Notes: generated from the sequence alone by a model not told the origin. A DNA stretch of 64,000 bases from Candidatus Saccharibacteria bacterium CG2_30_41_52 (GCA_001873625.1 MNZN01000001.1:62001-126000); one strand, 5' to 3'; positions 1 to 10,080 are shown, counted from the first letter of the stretch. Translations and numbers: made by a program.

Positions 1-1
1 T

Positions 2-871
2 GATAATTATGACTGGTTCAAGGGTATAAATTACCTGGACTTTTTGCGTAATGTTGGTAAACATGTGCCAATGAGCCAAATGTTGGGACGAGATTTTGTC
101 CAGGCTCGATTGGGCAATAATGGTTCCGGTATTTCATACGCTGAATTTAGTTATTCACTTATTCAGGGCTACGATTTTGTTTATTTGTACCGAGAACACG
201 GTGTGACTTTGCAGGTTTGTGGTGCTGACCAATGGGGCAACTCAGTTGCTGGCGTTGATTTGATCCGTCGTATGGAAGGCGCAGAAACTCATGTATATTC
301 AACTCCACTGGTTATTAATAAAGCTACAGGCATTAAATTCGGCAAGTCCGAAGGTGGTGCAATCTGGTTGGATTCAAATAAAACCAGTGTTTTCAAGTTT
401 TACCAATTTTGGCTAAACGTTGATGACGAAGGCGTTATTGATTATATGAAAATTTACACATTGTTATCAAAAGAGCAGTTAGAACAAATCGAACAGCAAA
501 AGTCTGTAGATCCAAGCTTACGCCAAGCTCAAAAGGCCTTGGCACATGAAGTTACAACTATTGTTCATGGTGCCGAACGGACAGCTAGTGTAGAACGTGT
601 AACCGATGTGTTGTTTGGGAATGCTGATTTTAATAGTTTGCAGACTGCCGAACTTGATGTGTTAGCTAGCGAAATTCCTGTTGTAGAATTAGGCAAGTCA
701 CTAATTGAAATACTTGTACAATCCGAACAGTTATCTAGCAACGGTGAAGCTCGTCGATTAATAGCAAGTGGTGCTGTATCAGTCAATGGTATAAAAGTTA
801 CCGAAGATCAAACTATTAACTTAGTCACTCTTGTTAAAAAAGGCAAAAATAGCTTCGTTTTGGTTCGATAA
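2..871 (+). CDS. tyrS: Tyrosyl-tRNA synthetase, C-terminal part (5' end outside window)
   Basis: Frame is open from base 2; motifs GADQWGNSVAG and KFGKSEGGAIWLD, plus C-terminal S4-like domain EARRLIASGAVSVNG. Confidence 0.95.
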   Translation, partial: DNYDWFKGINYLDFLRNVGKHVPMSQMLGRDFVQARLGNNGSGISYAEFSYSLIQGYDFVYLYREHGVTLQVCGADQWGNSVAGVDLIRRMEGAETHVYSTPLVINKATGIKFGKSEGGAIWLDSNKTSVFKFYQFWLNVDDEGVIDYMKIYTLLSKEQLEQIEQQKSVDPSLRQAQKALAHEVTTIVHGAERTASVERVTDVLFGNADFNSLQTAELDVLASEIPVVELGKSLIEILVQSEQLSSNGEARRLIASGAVSVNGIKVTEDQTINLVTLVKKGKNSFVLVR

Positions 872-893
872 TTAATTTGTTATAATAAAGTTT

Positions 894-1652
894 ATGATTA
901 GAAAAGTTATAGTATTTGACCTGGACGACACACTAGCAATTACTAAATCACCAATATCGGATCGCATAGGTGATTTATTGGATGCATTATTAAATAAATA
1001 TGATGTTTGTATTATTTCCGGCGGAAAATTTGAACAGTTTAAAGTCCAAGTTGCCGACAGATTAGTAGCGACACCGCGACAATTATCAAGACTTCATTTA
1101 ATGCCTACTTGCGGCACCAGGTATTACAGATTTGATGAAATTGCCAAAGAATGGCAACAACAATACTCGGAAGATTTGTCAGATGATCAAAAAAAGCGAA
1201 CACTCGCTGCGTTAGAGGCTGGCGCCAAAGAACTTGGACTATGGGAAGCAAAGCCATACGGCGATATTATCGAAGATCGTGGTTCACAAATAACCTTTTC
1301 AGCACTTGGGCAAAAAGCTCCTGCCGAGAAAAAATATGCATGGGATCCAGACGGTAAGAAGAAACATAATTTGCGTGATTATGTAGCACCTATTGTCCCC
1401 GATTTAGAAGTTCGTGTTGGGGGAACTACATCTGTTGACGTTACGTTGATTGGCATTGATAAAGCCTACGGAATGAAAAAGCTGATGGAAACTATGAATC
1501 TCAATAAAGCAGACATATTGTTTATAGGCGACAAACTAGAAGAAGGAGGCAATGATTACCCCGTAAAAGCTATGGGAATCGACACAATTGCAGTTAAGTG
1601 TTGGGAAGACACCGCCTTGGTCCTGGAAGGCATATTGGCTGTTACTCAGTAG
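894..1652 (+). CDS. HAD-superfamily hydrolase (phosphomannomutase-like, HAD-IIB type)
   Basis: N-terminal VIVFDLDDTLA motif, C-terminal ILFIGDKLEEGGNDYPVKAMG. Confidence 0.85.
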   Translation: MIRKVIVFDLDDTLAITKSPISDRIGDLLDALLNKYDVCIISGGKFEQFKVQVADRLVATPRQLSRLHLMPTCGTRYYRFDEIAKEWQQQYSEDLSDDQKKRTLAALEAGAKELGLWEAKPYGDIIEDRGSQITFSALGQKAPAEKKYAWDPDGKKKHNLRDYVAPIVPDLEVRVGGTTSVDVTLIGIDKAYGMKKLMETMNLNKADILFIGDKLEEGGNDYPVKAMGIDTIAVKCWEDTALVLEGILAVTQ

Positions 1653-1671
1653 TTCTTGATACACTATAGGT

Positions 1672-3702
1672 ATGAACCTTGTGTCGTCACTTAAAAAAAT
1701 AAAAGGTGTTGGTTTAAAGACAGCCGAACAGTTTACATTGGCTGGGATACGAACAGTCGGTGATTTAATTGATTTTTTGCCACGTACATACGAGGATTTT
1801 TCACACATCACCACAATTGCCAACATTGCGCCTGGCAAAGCTACCATCTTGGCTCGTTGTGAAAAGATTGCAACTCGTCCGGTTCGGCGCGGTTTGCGTA
1901 TTACAACAGCTACCTTAGTTGATAGCACAGGTAAATTGCAAGCCGTTTGGTTTAATCAACCGTACCGCGAGACTCAACTAAAATCAGGTGAGGAGTTCTA
2001 TTTTTCGGGCGAATTTGAGTTTAATTACAACCGTTATCAATTAACCAACCCAAGTGCTGAATTAGTCAAAGACATGCCGGTTCAAACCGACAGAATTTTA
2101 CCGGTATACCGTTCGATAAAAGGCTTAAAAACGCCACTCGTGCGTAAGATTCTGTCCGAATTGCGACCATTAATTACGATGTTGTCCGAAACTTTACCGT
2201 CAAACATCATTAAAGATGAAAATCTAATGTCACGCAGCCAGGCAGTACTGACGATGCATTTTCCCGAAGATATGGCGGACATTGAAAAAGCGCGTGATCG
2301 TTTGGCATTCGAAGAGTTATTTCAATTATTACTAGCCAGTCAATTAAACCGTCAAGAAAACGCCAAATTGACAGGTTGGCATATCCCCTTTGAACAACCA
2401 GTGGTGGCAAATTTTGTAAAACAATTACCATTTGAATTAACTGGCGCACAGCGCCGCGCTGCTTGGGAAATCATTCAGGATTTAGAACGTAAAACGCCTA
2501 TGAACAGGTTATTACAAGGTGATGTTGGTTCGGGAAAAACTGTTGTTGCAGGCTTAGTTGCTTGCCAAGTGGCACATTTTGGTTTTCAGACGGCAATCAT
2601 GGCTCCGACCGAGATATTGGCCTCACAGCACGCCGAGACGCTAAGTAAACTATTGCAACCACTAGGAGTAACTGTTGGCTTGTTAACTGGCAGTGTCAAA
2701 GGAACCGCACGTAAGACTCTATATGAACAGATAGCTACCGGTTCGGTTCAAGTCGTAGTTGGAACACATGCGCTAATCCAAGATTCGGTGAATTTTTATA
2801 AACTAGGTTTTGTCGTGATTGACGAACAACATCGGTTTGGTGTTAATCAACGACAATTATTATTAGCTAAATCTGAACATATGCCTCACATGCTGGCAAT
2901 GACCGCGACACCGATTCCGCGAAGTCTGGCGCTGACTGTTTATGGTGAATTAGATATTAGTATTTTGAATGAACTGCCCAAAGGCCGTAAACCAATCCAG
3001 ACCAAAATATGGTCACCAAATAGCCGGGCTCAGTTATACGAAAAAATTGATGTCGAATTAGTGGCTGGCCGTCAAGCATATGTAATTTGTAGTTTAATCG
3101 AAGAAAATCTCGAAAACGAGATAAAAAGTGTTCAGGCAGAATATAAAAAACTGCAAAACTCGGTTTTTAAACATCGTCGTATTGGTTTGCTACATGGCAA
3201 GCTAAAATCAGACGAAAAAGATGTAGTCATGGGGCAATTCAGTCGTGGTGAACTGGATATTTTGGTCAGTACTACTGTCGTTGAAGTTGGTGTTGACGTA
3301 CCTAACGCGACAGTTGTTATGATTGAAAACGCAGATAGATTCGGTTTGTCACAACTTCACCAGTTGCGTGGTCGCGTTGGTCGCAGTGTTCATCAAAGCT
3401 ATTGTTATCTGGTTACCAGCACTAGCGCTAAACCGACTGAACGTCTGCGTCATCTGGAAAAGAGTAACGATGGTTTTTATTTGGCTGAAGTAGACTTAAA
3501 ACTTCGTGGTCCTGGCGAAATATATGGTCGGGCTCAACACGGTGCCTTGAATTTGCAAATTGCAACACTAGCCGATACTAAATTAATTGCTCGGGCTCAA
3601 AAACAAGCTAAATCTTTCGTGGCAAGTGGTGTTGACATGTTACAATATAAACAATTAGCTACGCAAGTTCAGTATTACCAGCGTCTAACAACCTTAAATT
3701 AA
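1672..3702 (+). CDS. recG: ATP-dependent DNA helicase RecG
   Basis: GDVGSGKTVVAGL, DEQHRFGVNQR, MTATPIPRSLALT, GRVGRSVHQSYCYLV. Confidence 0.97.
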   Translation: MNLVSSLKKIKGVGLKTAEQFTLAGIRTVGDLIDFLPRTYEDFSHITTIANIAPGKATILARCEKIATRPVRRGLRITTATLVDSTGKLQAVWFNQPYRETQLKSGEEFYFSGEFEFNYNRYQLTNPSAELVKDMPVQTDRILPVYRSIKGLKTPLVRKILSELRPLITMLSETLPSNIIKDENLMSRSQAVLTMHFPEDMADIEKARDRLAFEELFQLLLASQLNRQENAKLTGWHIPFEQPVVANFVKQLPFELTGAQRRAAWEIIQDLERKTPMNRLLQGDVGSGKTVVAGLVACQVAHFGFQTAIMAPTEILASQHAETLSKLLQPLGVTVGLLTGSVKGTARKTLYEQIATGSVQVVVGTHALIQDSVNFYKLGFVVIDEQHRFGVNQRQLLLAKSEHMPHMLAMTATPIPRSLALTVYGELDISILNELPKGRKPIQTKIWSPNSRAQLYEKIDVELVAGRQAYVICSLIEENLENEIKSVQAEYKKLQNSVFKHRRIGLLHGKLKSDEKDVVMGQFSRGELDILVSTTVVEVGVDVPNATVVMIENADRFGLSQLHQLRGRVGRSVHQSYCYLVTSTSAKPTERLRHLEKSNDGFYLAEVDLKLRGPGEIYGRAQHGALNLQIATLADTKLIARAQKQAKSFVASGVDMLQYKQLATQVQYYQRLTTLN

Positions 3703-3754
3703 CTCTATTTTTACTAAATCCATTTCTAATAGCTATTCGCTAAGGGCAAACATT

Positions 3755-4570
3755 ATGTACTCAGGAACAACTCTCCGTAAAGGTTCAGGCAGAATTGTGG
3801 GTGTTCACCAAAGAATTGATCGTATTGCCAGACTGCGTTTATATAAATATATATCCAAGACTTTGGAGTTTCCGTCTATAAGTGACATTCTTAAATTTGA
3901 AGGTAAGAATGGTCCGGATGGGCTAAAACTTAAAAGTCCATCCCGCGATGAACCAAGGCATTTTATTGATCCGACCGATTCAGACGATCATATGTTGCTT
4001 GATATGATCCATAGTCATATTAAAAATTTAGCTGAAGCTTTGAAGGCCGATAATCATGTTCGAGCTTCATTTGAAGCAGCTTGGTTGGCACATGCTGTTG
4101 TTGACGGTTTAACGCCACCGCATCATTATCCGTTGACTGAAAAGACTAGAAAATCATATCTTAAAAAAGGTTATGATTTATTGAAAAGTAAAAAAAATAA
4201 GAAAGAAATTGAAACCGAACTAAGTCGTCGGCAAGCAATATTAAAAAAGTGGGAATTCTGGGGTACTAGAAGTGCGACTTCGCACGTTATGTTTGAATGG
4301 GGTGTTGCTTCGGTTACTACTACCTCTCGTTTCACAACAAGTGGTCCAGCCGATAGTGATATTGAACGACTCAAACAAATTGGTTATGATGCGTTATTTA
4401 TGGAATCAGTACATAAAGTATATGATTTGCAGATGTTTGATGAATTTGAGGAAAATGGCTGGACACATAATCTAGCACTTAAAACTAGAAGAATCCTTGT
4501 CCCAGAAATCATTAAAGCCGTTACACTTGCTTGGTATCAGGCTGCAATAGTATCAAAGGATCTAAAGTAA
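3755..4570 (+). CDS. Conserved protein with His-rich zinc-dependent phospholipase/nuclease-like motifs
   Basis: Motifs RHFIDP, MIHSHIKN, AWLAHAVVDGLTPPHHYP, THNLALKT; weak family-level resemblance only. Confidence 0.5.
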   Translation: MYSGTTLRKGSGRIVGVHQRIDRIARLRLYKYISKTLEFPSISDILKFEGKNGPDGLKLKSPSRDEPRHFIDPTDSDDHMLLDMIHSHIKNLAEALKADNHVRASFEAAWLAHAVVDGLTPPHHYPLTEKTRKSYLKKGYDLLKSKKNKKEIETELSRRQAILKKWEFWGTRSATSHVMFEWGVASVTTTSRFTTSGPADSDIERLKQIGYDALFMESVHKVYDLQMFDEFEENGWTHNLALKTRRILVPEIIKAVTLAWYQAAIVSKDLK

Positions 4571-4571
4571 G

Positions 4572-5114
4572 GTGAATCTGCGAATTATATCTGGTAAATT
4601 TGGTGGCCGAACAATTCAGGCGCCTGATGGCAGTGGGCTAACTCATCCGATGAGTGAACGCGTTCGTGGGTCATTATTCAATATTATAAATAGCAGGCTG
4701 AATGATGCTGATGTGTTGGACGCTTTTGCTGGATCCGGATCACTAGGACTTGAATCGTTAAGTCGCGGTGCCAAATCAGCAACATTTGTTGAACGGGACA
4801 GAATAGCTAGCAAGATTTTGTTAGAAAATATTGATAAGTTGAAAGTTGGTTCTAGTGCAATATCGGTGCAAATCGGTGTTTCGACTTGGGTAGAGCAAAA
4901 CCAAGACAAACAGTTTAATTTTATTTTTGTCGACCCGCCATATAATGACATGCAATTTTCGGTTGTTAAAAAACTGGGGTTATTATTGAAATCTGATGGA
5001 TTGATGATTTTGTCATATCCACGAAAAACAGTTATACCGGATTTTGAGAACATGGTAAAAACCGACGATAGAAATTATGGAACAGCAAATCTAGCCTTTT
5101 ATAAAAAAGAGTAG
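4572..5114 (+). CDS. rsmD: 16S rRNA (guanine966-N2)-methyltransferase RsmD
   Basis: GTG start; RIISGKFGGR, RVRGSLFNII, DAFAGSGSLGLESLSRGA, FVDPPYN. Confidence 0.95.
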   Translation: MNLRIISGKFGGRTIQAPDGSGLTHPMSERVRGSLFNIINSRLNDADVLDAFAGSGSLGLESLSRGAKSATFVERDRIASKILLENIDKLKVGSSAISVQIGVSTWVEQNQDKQFNFIFVDPPYNDMQFSVVKKLGLLLKSDGLMILSYPRKTVIPDFENMVKTDDRNYGTANLAFYKKE

Positions 5115-5118
5115 GGAA

Positions 5119-6843
5119 ATGCTAGAAAAGATAAATAATTTAAAATCTTGGCAAATCGCCGTTATTTTTGTTCTTATTGGTTTTGCAGCTTTTTTTACAG
5201 GTCTAACTAATCCATTTCAAAATGATGACTTTTTACAGATTGTAAACAATACGGCAGTACATTCTATAACGAATCTGCCTGAGTTTTTTGGGTCTAGTAC
5301 GTTTTTTAACGGTGAAAAGTTGACAGGTGTTTATTATCGACCATTAATGACAACTACTTTCTCGTTAATCTATTCGATATTTGGCACAAACACGTTCGCA
5401 TATCACTTTGTTCAACTATCGTTATATATCGCCAGTGCATATATATTGTTTTTGGTATTTAGACATTTCTTCAAAAAACAAACCTTAGCTTTATTTTTAT
5501 CATTATTATTTTTAATTCATCCGCTTAATTCCCAGATAGTGTATTCGATACCAACTATGCAAGACGCCTTGTTCTTTTTCTTCGGAATATTGGCCATTTG
5601 GACTCTAATAAGTCATGAGTCTAATAAAAGCTTATGGGTTGTTGTCGCTTATCTAATGCTGGCGATGTTTTCCAAAGAATCAGGTGTGTTATTTGTGATT
5701 GTGACGTTTTTGTACTTGTTTTGGTTTGATCGTGACCGTATACGCACACTGTTTTATAGGCTTGTGGGTCCAATAATTTTATATCTGATACTGAGATTTA
5801 ATGCGGTCGGTATGGCTGGTTCTAGCCACGCTGCGCCAATTAATAACTTAGATTTAGTCGAGCGGTTATTTACGGCGCCATCGGTATTATTCTTCTATAT
5901 ATCGAAATTAGTATTTCCGCAGCAATTATCTCTGGGGTATTATTGGGTTAATCCAAATTTTAGTGTCGAGAATGTATTATTTCCGTTATTAATTGATATT
6001 GCTGTTGTTGGTCTTTTTATATTCCTTGGCTTTAGAATACGAGCAAAACTGCCTAAAAAGAAATTACGTATATATTTGTTCTTTGCAGCCTGGACAATAA
6101 TTGGTCTGGGGTTGTATATGCAAGTATTGCCAGGGCTGGATTTTACAGCCTGTGAAACGTGGTTCTATTTCACAATGGTGGGGTTGTTGGGCATGATTGG
6201 CATATCAGCTCAAACTGTAAAAATTCGCTTTCAGCCGGAATGGTTGATAATACCTGCTATGTTATTAATTGTTGTATTGGGCGTACGATCAAATCTGAGA
6301 GGTCTGGATTATAGCAGTCAATATAAATTGGCGGTCCACGATTTAGAGGTCTCTAGCGACAATTTTGCAGCAATGACTAATATATCTCAGTATTATATCG
6401 ATCAAGGTAATTTCAATGAGGCAGCCTTGTATGCCAAGCGTTCCATCGATATATATCCTGGATTCTCAAACTACACAAACTTAGGAGTGGCTTTGCAACA
6501 AACTGGTGATTTTAAGGGCGCAATTGATGCGTATGATAAAGCTTTGAAATATGGCAATGTGGGTATTATTTATGGCAATTTAGCGTTAATCCATATAGTT
6601 TATTCAAAACCGTCTGATACTGAGCAGTTTTTCAAGATGGCTTTACAGGAATATCCGCACGACTATAAGTTATGGGTATATTATGCTGTTTTTCAGGGTG
6701 CTGTTGGGTCAAATGATAATGCCAAGACGGCAATTATGAATGCTGCGAAATACGGTAACGTCCCAACGGCTATTTATGAGGGTATTATGAATCACAAATC
6801 GTTTAGTGTGCCGATTTTAGGGAAGACGGTTTTGGTGAGGTAG
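5119..6843 (+). CDS. Multi-pass membrane protein with C-terminal TPR repeats
   Basis: Many hydrophobic segments; C-terminal TPR pattern YTNLGVALQQTGDFKGAIDAYDKALKYG. Confidence 0.75.
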   Translation: MLEKINNLKSWQIAVIFVLIGFAAFFTGLTNPFQNDDFLQIVNNTAVHSITNLPEFFGSSTFFNGEKLTGVYYRPLMTTTFSLIYSIFGTNTFAYHFVQLSLYIASAYILFLVFRHFFKKQTLALFLSLLFLIHPLNSQIVYSIPTMQDALFFFFGILAIWTLISHESNKSLWVVVAYLMLAMFSKESGVLFVIVTFLYLFWFDRDRIRTLFYRLVGPIILYLILRFNAVGMAGSSHAAPINNLDLVERLFTAPSVLFFYISKLVFPQQLSLGYYWVNPNFSVENVLFPLLIDIAVVGLFIFLGFRIRAKLPKKKLRIYLFFAAWTIIGLGLYMQVLPGLDFTACETWFYFTMVGLLGMIGISAQTVKIRFQPEWLIIPAMLLIVVLGVRSNLRGLDYSSQYKLAVHDLEVSSDNFAAMTNISQYYIDQGNFNEAALYAKRSIDIYPGFSNYTNLGVALQQTGDFKGAIDAYDKALKYGNVGIIYGNLALIHIVYSKPSDTEQFFKMALQEYPHDYKLWVYYAVFQGAVGSNDNAKTAIMNAAKYGNVPTAIYEGIMNHKSFSVPILGKTVLVR

Positions 6844-6909
6844 AGGGGGTGAGGGGCAAGATGAATAAACGGCTATGTATGTGATAGTTGATTGTGCTAC
6901 TATTGTTTC

Positions 6910-7293
6910 ATGAAAATGAACTACCCATTGAAGGCTTTTATTATTTTTGCGTCAATACTAAGCCCAATATGGCTTGGATATTTGATAAGTGTGTTAGCGC
7001 ATCCTCTAGTAAGAGAGGACAGGATATTTACATTAGCCTTATACTTCATTATTGGTACTCCAGTTATATGTATAATCGGCATAATATCGAGACCGAAATA
7101 TATTGTTAATGATTTTCTGCAAGTTGCTGGGTACGTAATTCCGGCAGTAGTATTTTTTGTCTATGCTTTATATGTGCTGATTACTTACGATTGGCCAAAG
7201 AATTTTATAAATTATGATATGTCACGCTTATTATTTTTGTGTTTGATTGTTTTTATACCATATTATTTATCAAAACGATCTGGTGATATTTAA
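6910..7293 (+). CDS. Small hydrophobic membrane protein
   Basis: ORF with several TM-like segments; ATG at 6910 preferred over 6892. Confidence 0.5.
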   Translation: MKMNYPLKAFIIFASILSPIWLGYLISVLAHPLVREDRIFTLALYFIIGTPVICIIGIISRPKYIVNDFLQVAGYVIPAVVFFVYALYVLITYDWPKNFINYDMSRLLFLCLIVFIPYYLSKRSGDI

Positions 7294-7322
7294 TTTCGCC
7301 ATTCTGGGCAAAGGAAGGACTT

Positions 7323-7427
7323 GGTCACCTGTAATTTTCTTTGAAAATTCAGTCGACCCCGCCTCAGTCGGTGACGTTCGTCATCCGGCTTCCGGCCTTG
7401 CGAACTGCCATTCTAGGCAGTTCTCAC
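7323..7427 (-). repeat. Copy A of a ~104-nt structured repeat
   Basis: Reverse complement aligns with 9647-9749 and 9964-10066; stems retained by compensatory change. Confidence 0.75.
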
Positions 7428-7602
7428 CTTCACGCCCTCGGGGTGAGGTCAAGTTCTTTCTCGGGCGCTAGCCTGGACTATCTCTCCGATTTGCCATTCT
7501 AGGCAAATCTCCGCTCCTCCGTTCTATCGCGAAAAAATGTAAACACTTTTTCGCTCCATTCACTTCGCGACCCTTCACTTCAAATTTGCTTTCAGCAAAT
7601 TT

Positions 7603-7695
7603 CGTGAAGGTTCGAGTCCGCACGGTACTAAAGAAAATAGAGACCAAACGGTCTCTATTTTCTTTGGTACGCGAGAAAGGACTTGAACCTTCACG
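7603..7695. repeat. Long quasi-palindrome: tRNA-Leu 3' end mirrored across its terminator
   Basis: CGTGAAGGTTCGAGTCCGCACGGTAC..GAGACC-aaac-GGTCTC..GGTACGCGAGAAAGGACTTGAACCTTCACG. Confidence 0.85.
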
Positions 7696-7748
7696 CCCGG
7701 AGGCACCAGCTCCTAAAGCTGGCGTGTCTACCATTCCACCACTCGCGC
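7665..7748 (-). tRNA. tRNA-Leu(TAG)
   Basis: Cloverleaf on minus strand: GCGCGAG..CCAGC TTTAGGA GCTGG..GGTTCAAGTCC..CTCGCGTA-CCA, long variable arm, CCA encoded. Confidence 0.93.
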
Positions 7749-7916
7749 ATACATGTGACTTTTTGGTAACTTGGTTATTATATCAAATTATCTACCTCTT
7801 ACACAAGCTTTAATGTCTTGAGTTTTCTACTATATACCATCTACAACCTACTATCTACCATCCAGCTTGTGCTATCATAAATACAGATAAATGATGGATG
7901 GGGAATATACAGGATA

Positions 7917-9554
7917 ATGAGTAAAATTACACAATATCTCAATGAACATATTTTAGGTGAAGTCACTAGCGCCGAATCTGTACGTCAACGATTTTCTCGT
8001 GACGGCAGTGTGCTAAGCGTCACGCCAGAACTAATTGTTAGCCCTCGGGTTACAAACGACATTCGTAAAGTGGCTAGATTCTCTTGGCAATTAGCTGAAA
8101 AAGGTCACGTTCTACCACTGACGGCTCGTGGTGGTGGTTCAGATAAAACCGGCGCATCCATCGGCAAAGGTATTATTTTAAATACAATTGCTCACCTTAA
8201 TAACATCATCTATATAAACCTCAAAAGTAAAGACCAATTTGTCCATGTTCAACCCGGTGTTAAATTTGGCGCATTAAATGAAACTCTAAAATCACATGGA
8301 ATGATAGTTCCGGCTTATCCGACTTCATCTGCATACAGCACTGTTGGGGGTGCAGTCGCCAATAATGCTAGTGGCCCGCAATCAGGGCTATATGGAACGG
8401 TTGGCGATTGGGTTAAGCGATTAGAAGTAGTGTTGGCAAATGGTGACTTAATTGAAACAAATCGTATCAGCCGACGTGAATTGGACAAGAAAAAAGGTTT
8501 GCAATCATTCGAAGGGGAATTGTATCGTAAAATTGATGGAATTATCGAAGACAACCAATCGTTGATTGCTGACCAAATAGCTAATAATGAACGTGATAAT
8601 GTTGGATATTCTGGCATTGCCAAAGTTAAAAACCGCGATAGTTCGTTCGACCTAACGCCATTAATTATTGGTAGTCAGGGAACGCTGGCTATTATATCTG
8701 AAGTTGTTCTGCGTACGGATTATTACAGTAGTGAAGAATCCATTATTGTTGCAGCATTTAGTGACGCTGAGGCGGCTAGGGACGCAGCTGATGTACTGGT
8801 CACAACTCAACCAACTGCAATTGAATATATTGACGGTGAATTATTTAATATTGCGCATAGTTATGGCAAGAAATATGCTTTTATGACTGAATCTAATCCA
8901 AGTGTCGGTGCAGTTTTATTTATTAGTTATAACGATTTTAGCGATGGGCATCGCAAGCGCAAAATGAAACATGCTCTTAAGAAACTATCGAAATTTAGCG
9001 CCACAATCTTAACTAGCAAAGATCACTCAATCGATGAACTATACGCTATTCGTGAAGTTAGCTCTGTTATATTGCAAACAGAGGCAAGAGATGAATCAAT
9101 GCCATCACTTATAGATGGAGCCTCAATTTCATCAGAGCGACGTGAAGAGTTTATACTAGCACTCACAGAATTGGCTAAAAAACACCACATTAGTTTACCT
9201 GTAAGTATTAACTGGTTGGACGGCGTAGTCCATACACGAACTACTATGCAACTACATAGTGTTAGCGATAAACAAAAGACTTTCAAATTGATTACTGATT
9301 ATGCTGAATTGGTTACAAAATATGGTGGAACTTTCTGTGCCGAATCAGGCGAAGGTCGCCTCAAATCAATGGCAGCCTACGCACAATTAAGTGACGATGT
9401 ATTAGAAATCTATACTCAAATTCGAACAGCATTTGACCCGTTTAATACTTTGAATCCAGGTGTAAAACAAAAATCTGACATAAAAACATTGGTTGCGCAG
9501 CTAAATCCAGACTACGACCTAGCAGATTTTGCAAAATACTCCCCACAGGGATAA
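7917..9554 (+). CDS. FAD-binding (PCMH-type) oxidoreductase, GlcD/lactate dehydrogenase-like
   Basis: LPLTARGGGSDKTGASIGKGIILNT, YSTVGGAVANNASGPQSGLYGTVGDWV, C-terminal FDPFNTLNPGVK. Confidence 0.9.
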   Translation: MSKITQYLNEHILGEVTSAESVRQRFSRDGSVLSVTPELIVSPRVTNDIRKVARFSWQLAEKGHVLPLTARGGGSDKTGASIGKGIILNTIAHLNNIIYINLKSKDQFVHVQPGVKFGALNETLKSHGMIVPAYPTSSAYSTVGGAVANNASGPQSGLYGTVGDWVKRLEVVLANGDLIETNRISRRELDKKKGLQSFEGELYRKIDGIIEDNQSLIADQIANNERDNVGYSGIAKVKNRDSSFDLTPLIIGSQGTLAIISEVVLRTDYYSSEESIIVAAFSDAEAARDAADVLVTTQPTAIEYIDGELFNIAHSYGKKYAFMTESNPSVGAVLFISYNDFSDGHRKRKMKHALKKLSKFSATILTSKDHSIDELYAIREVSSVILQTEARDESMPSLIDGASISSERREEFILALTELAKKHHISLPVSINWLDGVVHTRTTMQLHSVSDKQKTFKLITDYAELVTKYGGTFCAESGEGRLKSMAAYAQLSDDVLEIYTQIRTAFDPFNTLNPGVKQKSDIKTLVAQLNPDYDLADFAKYSPQG

Positions 9555-9610
9555 TTCAATCATTGAAAAACTCTTATCTTAACGTTATGCTTGTTAAGGT
9601 ATAGATATAT

Positions 9611-9649
9611 GCGCGAGTGGTGGAATGGTAGACACGTCTGGTTCAGGTG
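9611..9649 (+). pseudogene. Truncated tRNA-Leu 5' half
   Basis: GCGCGAGTGGTGGAATGGTAGACACG matches the 5' part of the intact tRNA-Leu at 9805; no 3' half follows. Confidence 0.75.
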
Positions 9650-9749
9650 AGCAGTGCAAGTCTGCACTGCGCAAGGCCGGAGCCTGGATTGCGAACGCAA
9701 CCAAGCGAGGCGGGGTCGCAAAAATTTCAGAAAGAAATTTATTGTGACC
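9647..9749 (+). repeat. Copy B of the ~104-nt structured repeat
   Basis: GTGAGCAGTGC..GCACTGCGCAAGGCCGG..GAGGCGGGGTC..AATTTCagaaaGAAATT..GTGACC. Confidence 0.75.
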
Positions 9750-9804
9750 TGGTGCCAGGCCACTAGAACAAAATGCACTTTGCAGAATAATGTTACATAT
9801 ATAT

Positions 9805-9890
9805 GCGCGAGTGGTGGAATGGTAGACACGCTAGATTCAGGTTCTAGTGCCAGCAATGGTATGGAGGTTCAAGTCCTCTCTCGCGTACCA
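9805..9890 (+). tRNA. tRNA-Leu(CAG)
   Basis: GCGCGAG..CTAGA TTCAGGT TCTAG..GGTTCAAGTCC..CTCGCGTA-CCA. Confidence 0.93.
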
Positions 9891-9963
9891 AGAAGATAAG
9901 ACGGTTTTTATGCCGTCTTTTCTTCTTGGTACCCCAAGGACTTGAATCGACATACCTATGGAA

Positions 9964-10066
9964 ATGAGAACCGCAAGTCTGCGGTTCGCAAGGCCGGAAG
10001 CCGGATAACGAACGTCACCGACTGAGGCGGGGTAGCAGAAAACTCAGAATGAGTTTTACTGTGACC
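9964..10066 (+). repeat. Copy C of the ~104-nt structured repeat
   Basis: ATGAGAACCGC..GCGGTTCGCAAGGCCGGAAGCCGG..GAGGCGGGGT..AAACTCagaatGAGTTT..GTGACC. Confidence 0.75.
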
Positions 10067-10080
10067 AAATCCTCTCCCAC

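Noticed and set aside
7468-7813. ORFs 7468-7734 (-) and 7586-7813 (+)
   Set aside because: They overlap tRNA-Leu(TAG) and its mirrored 3' end; not protein-like.
9560-9899. ORFs at 9560-9856 (-) and 9654-9899 (+)
   Set aside because: They overlap tRNA-Leu and structured repeats; the apparent peptides are translations of RNA genes.
9611-10066. Group I intron in tRNA-Leu
   Set aside because: The element is only about 104 nt, too short for a group I core, and no paired 5'/3' exons could be assembled.
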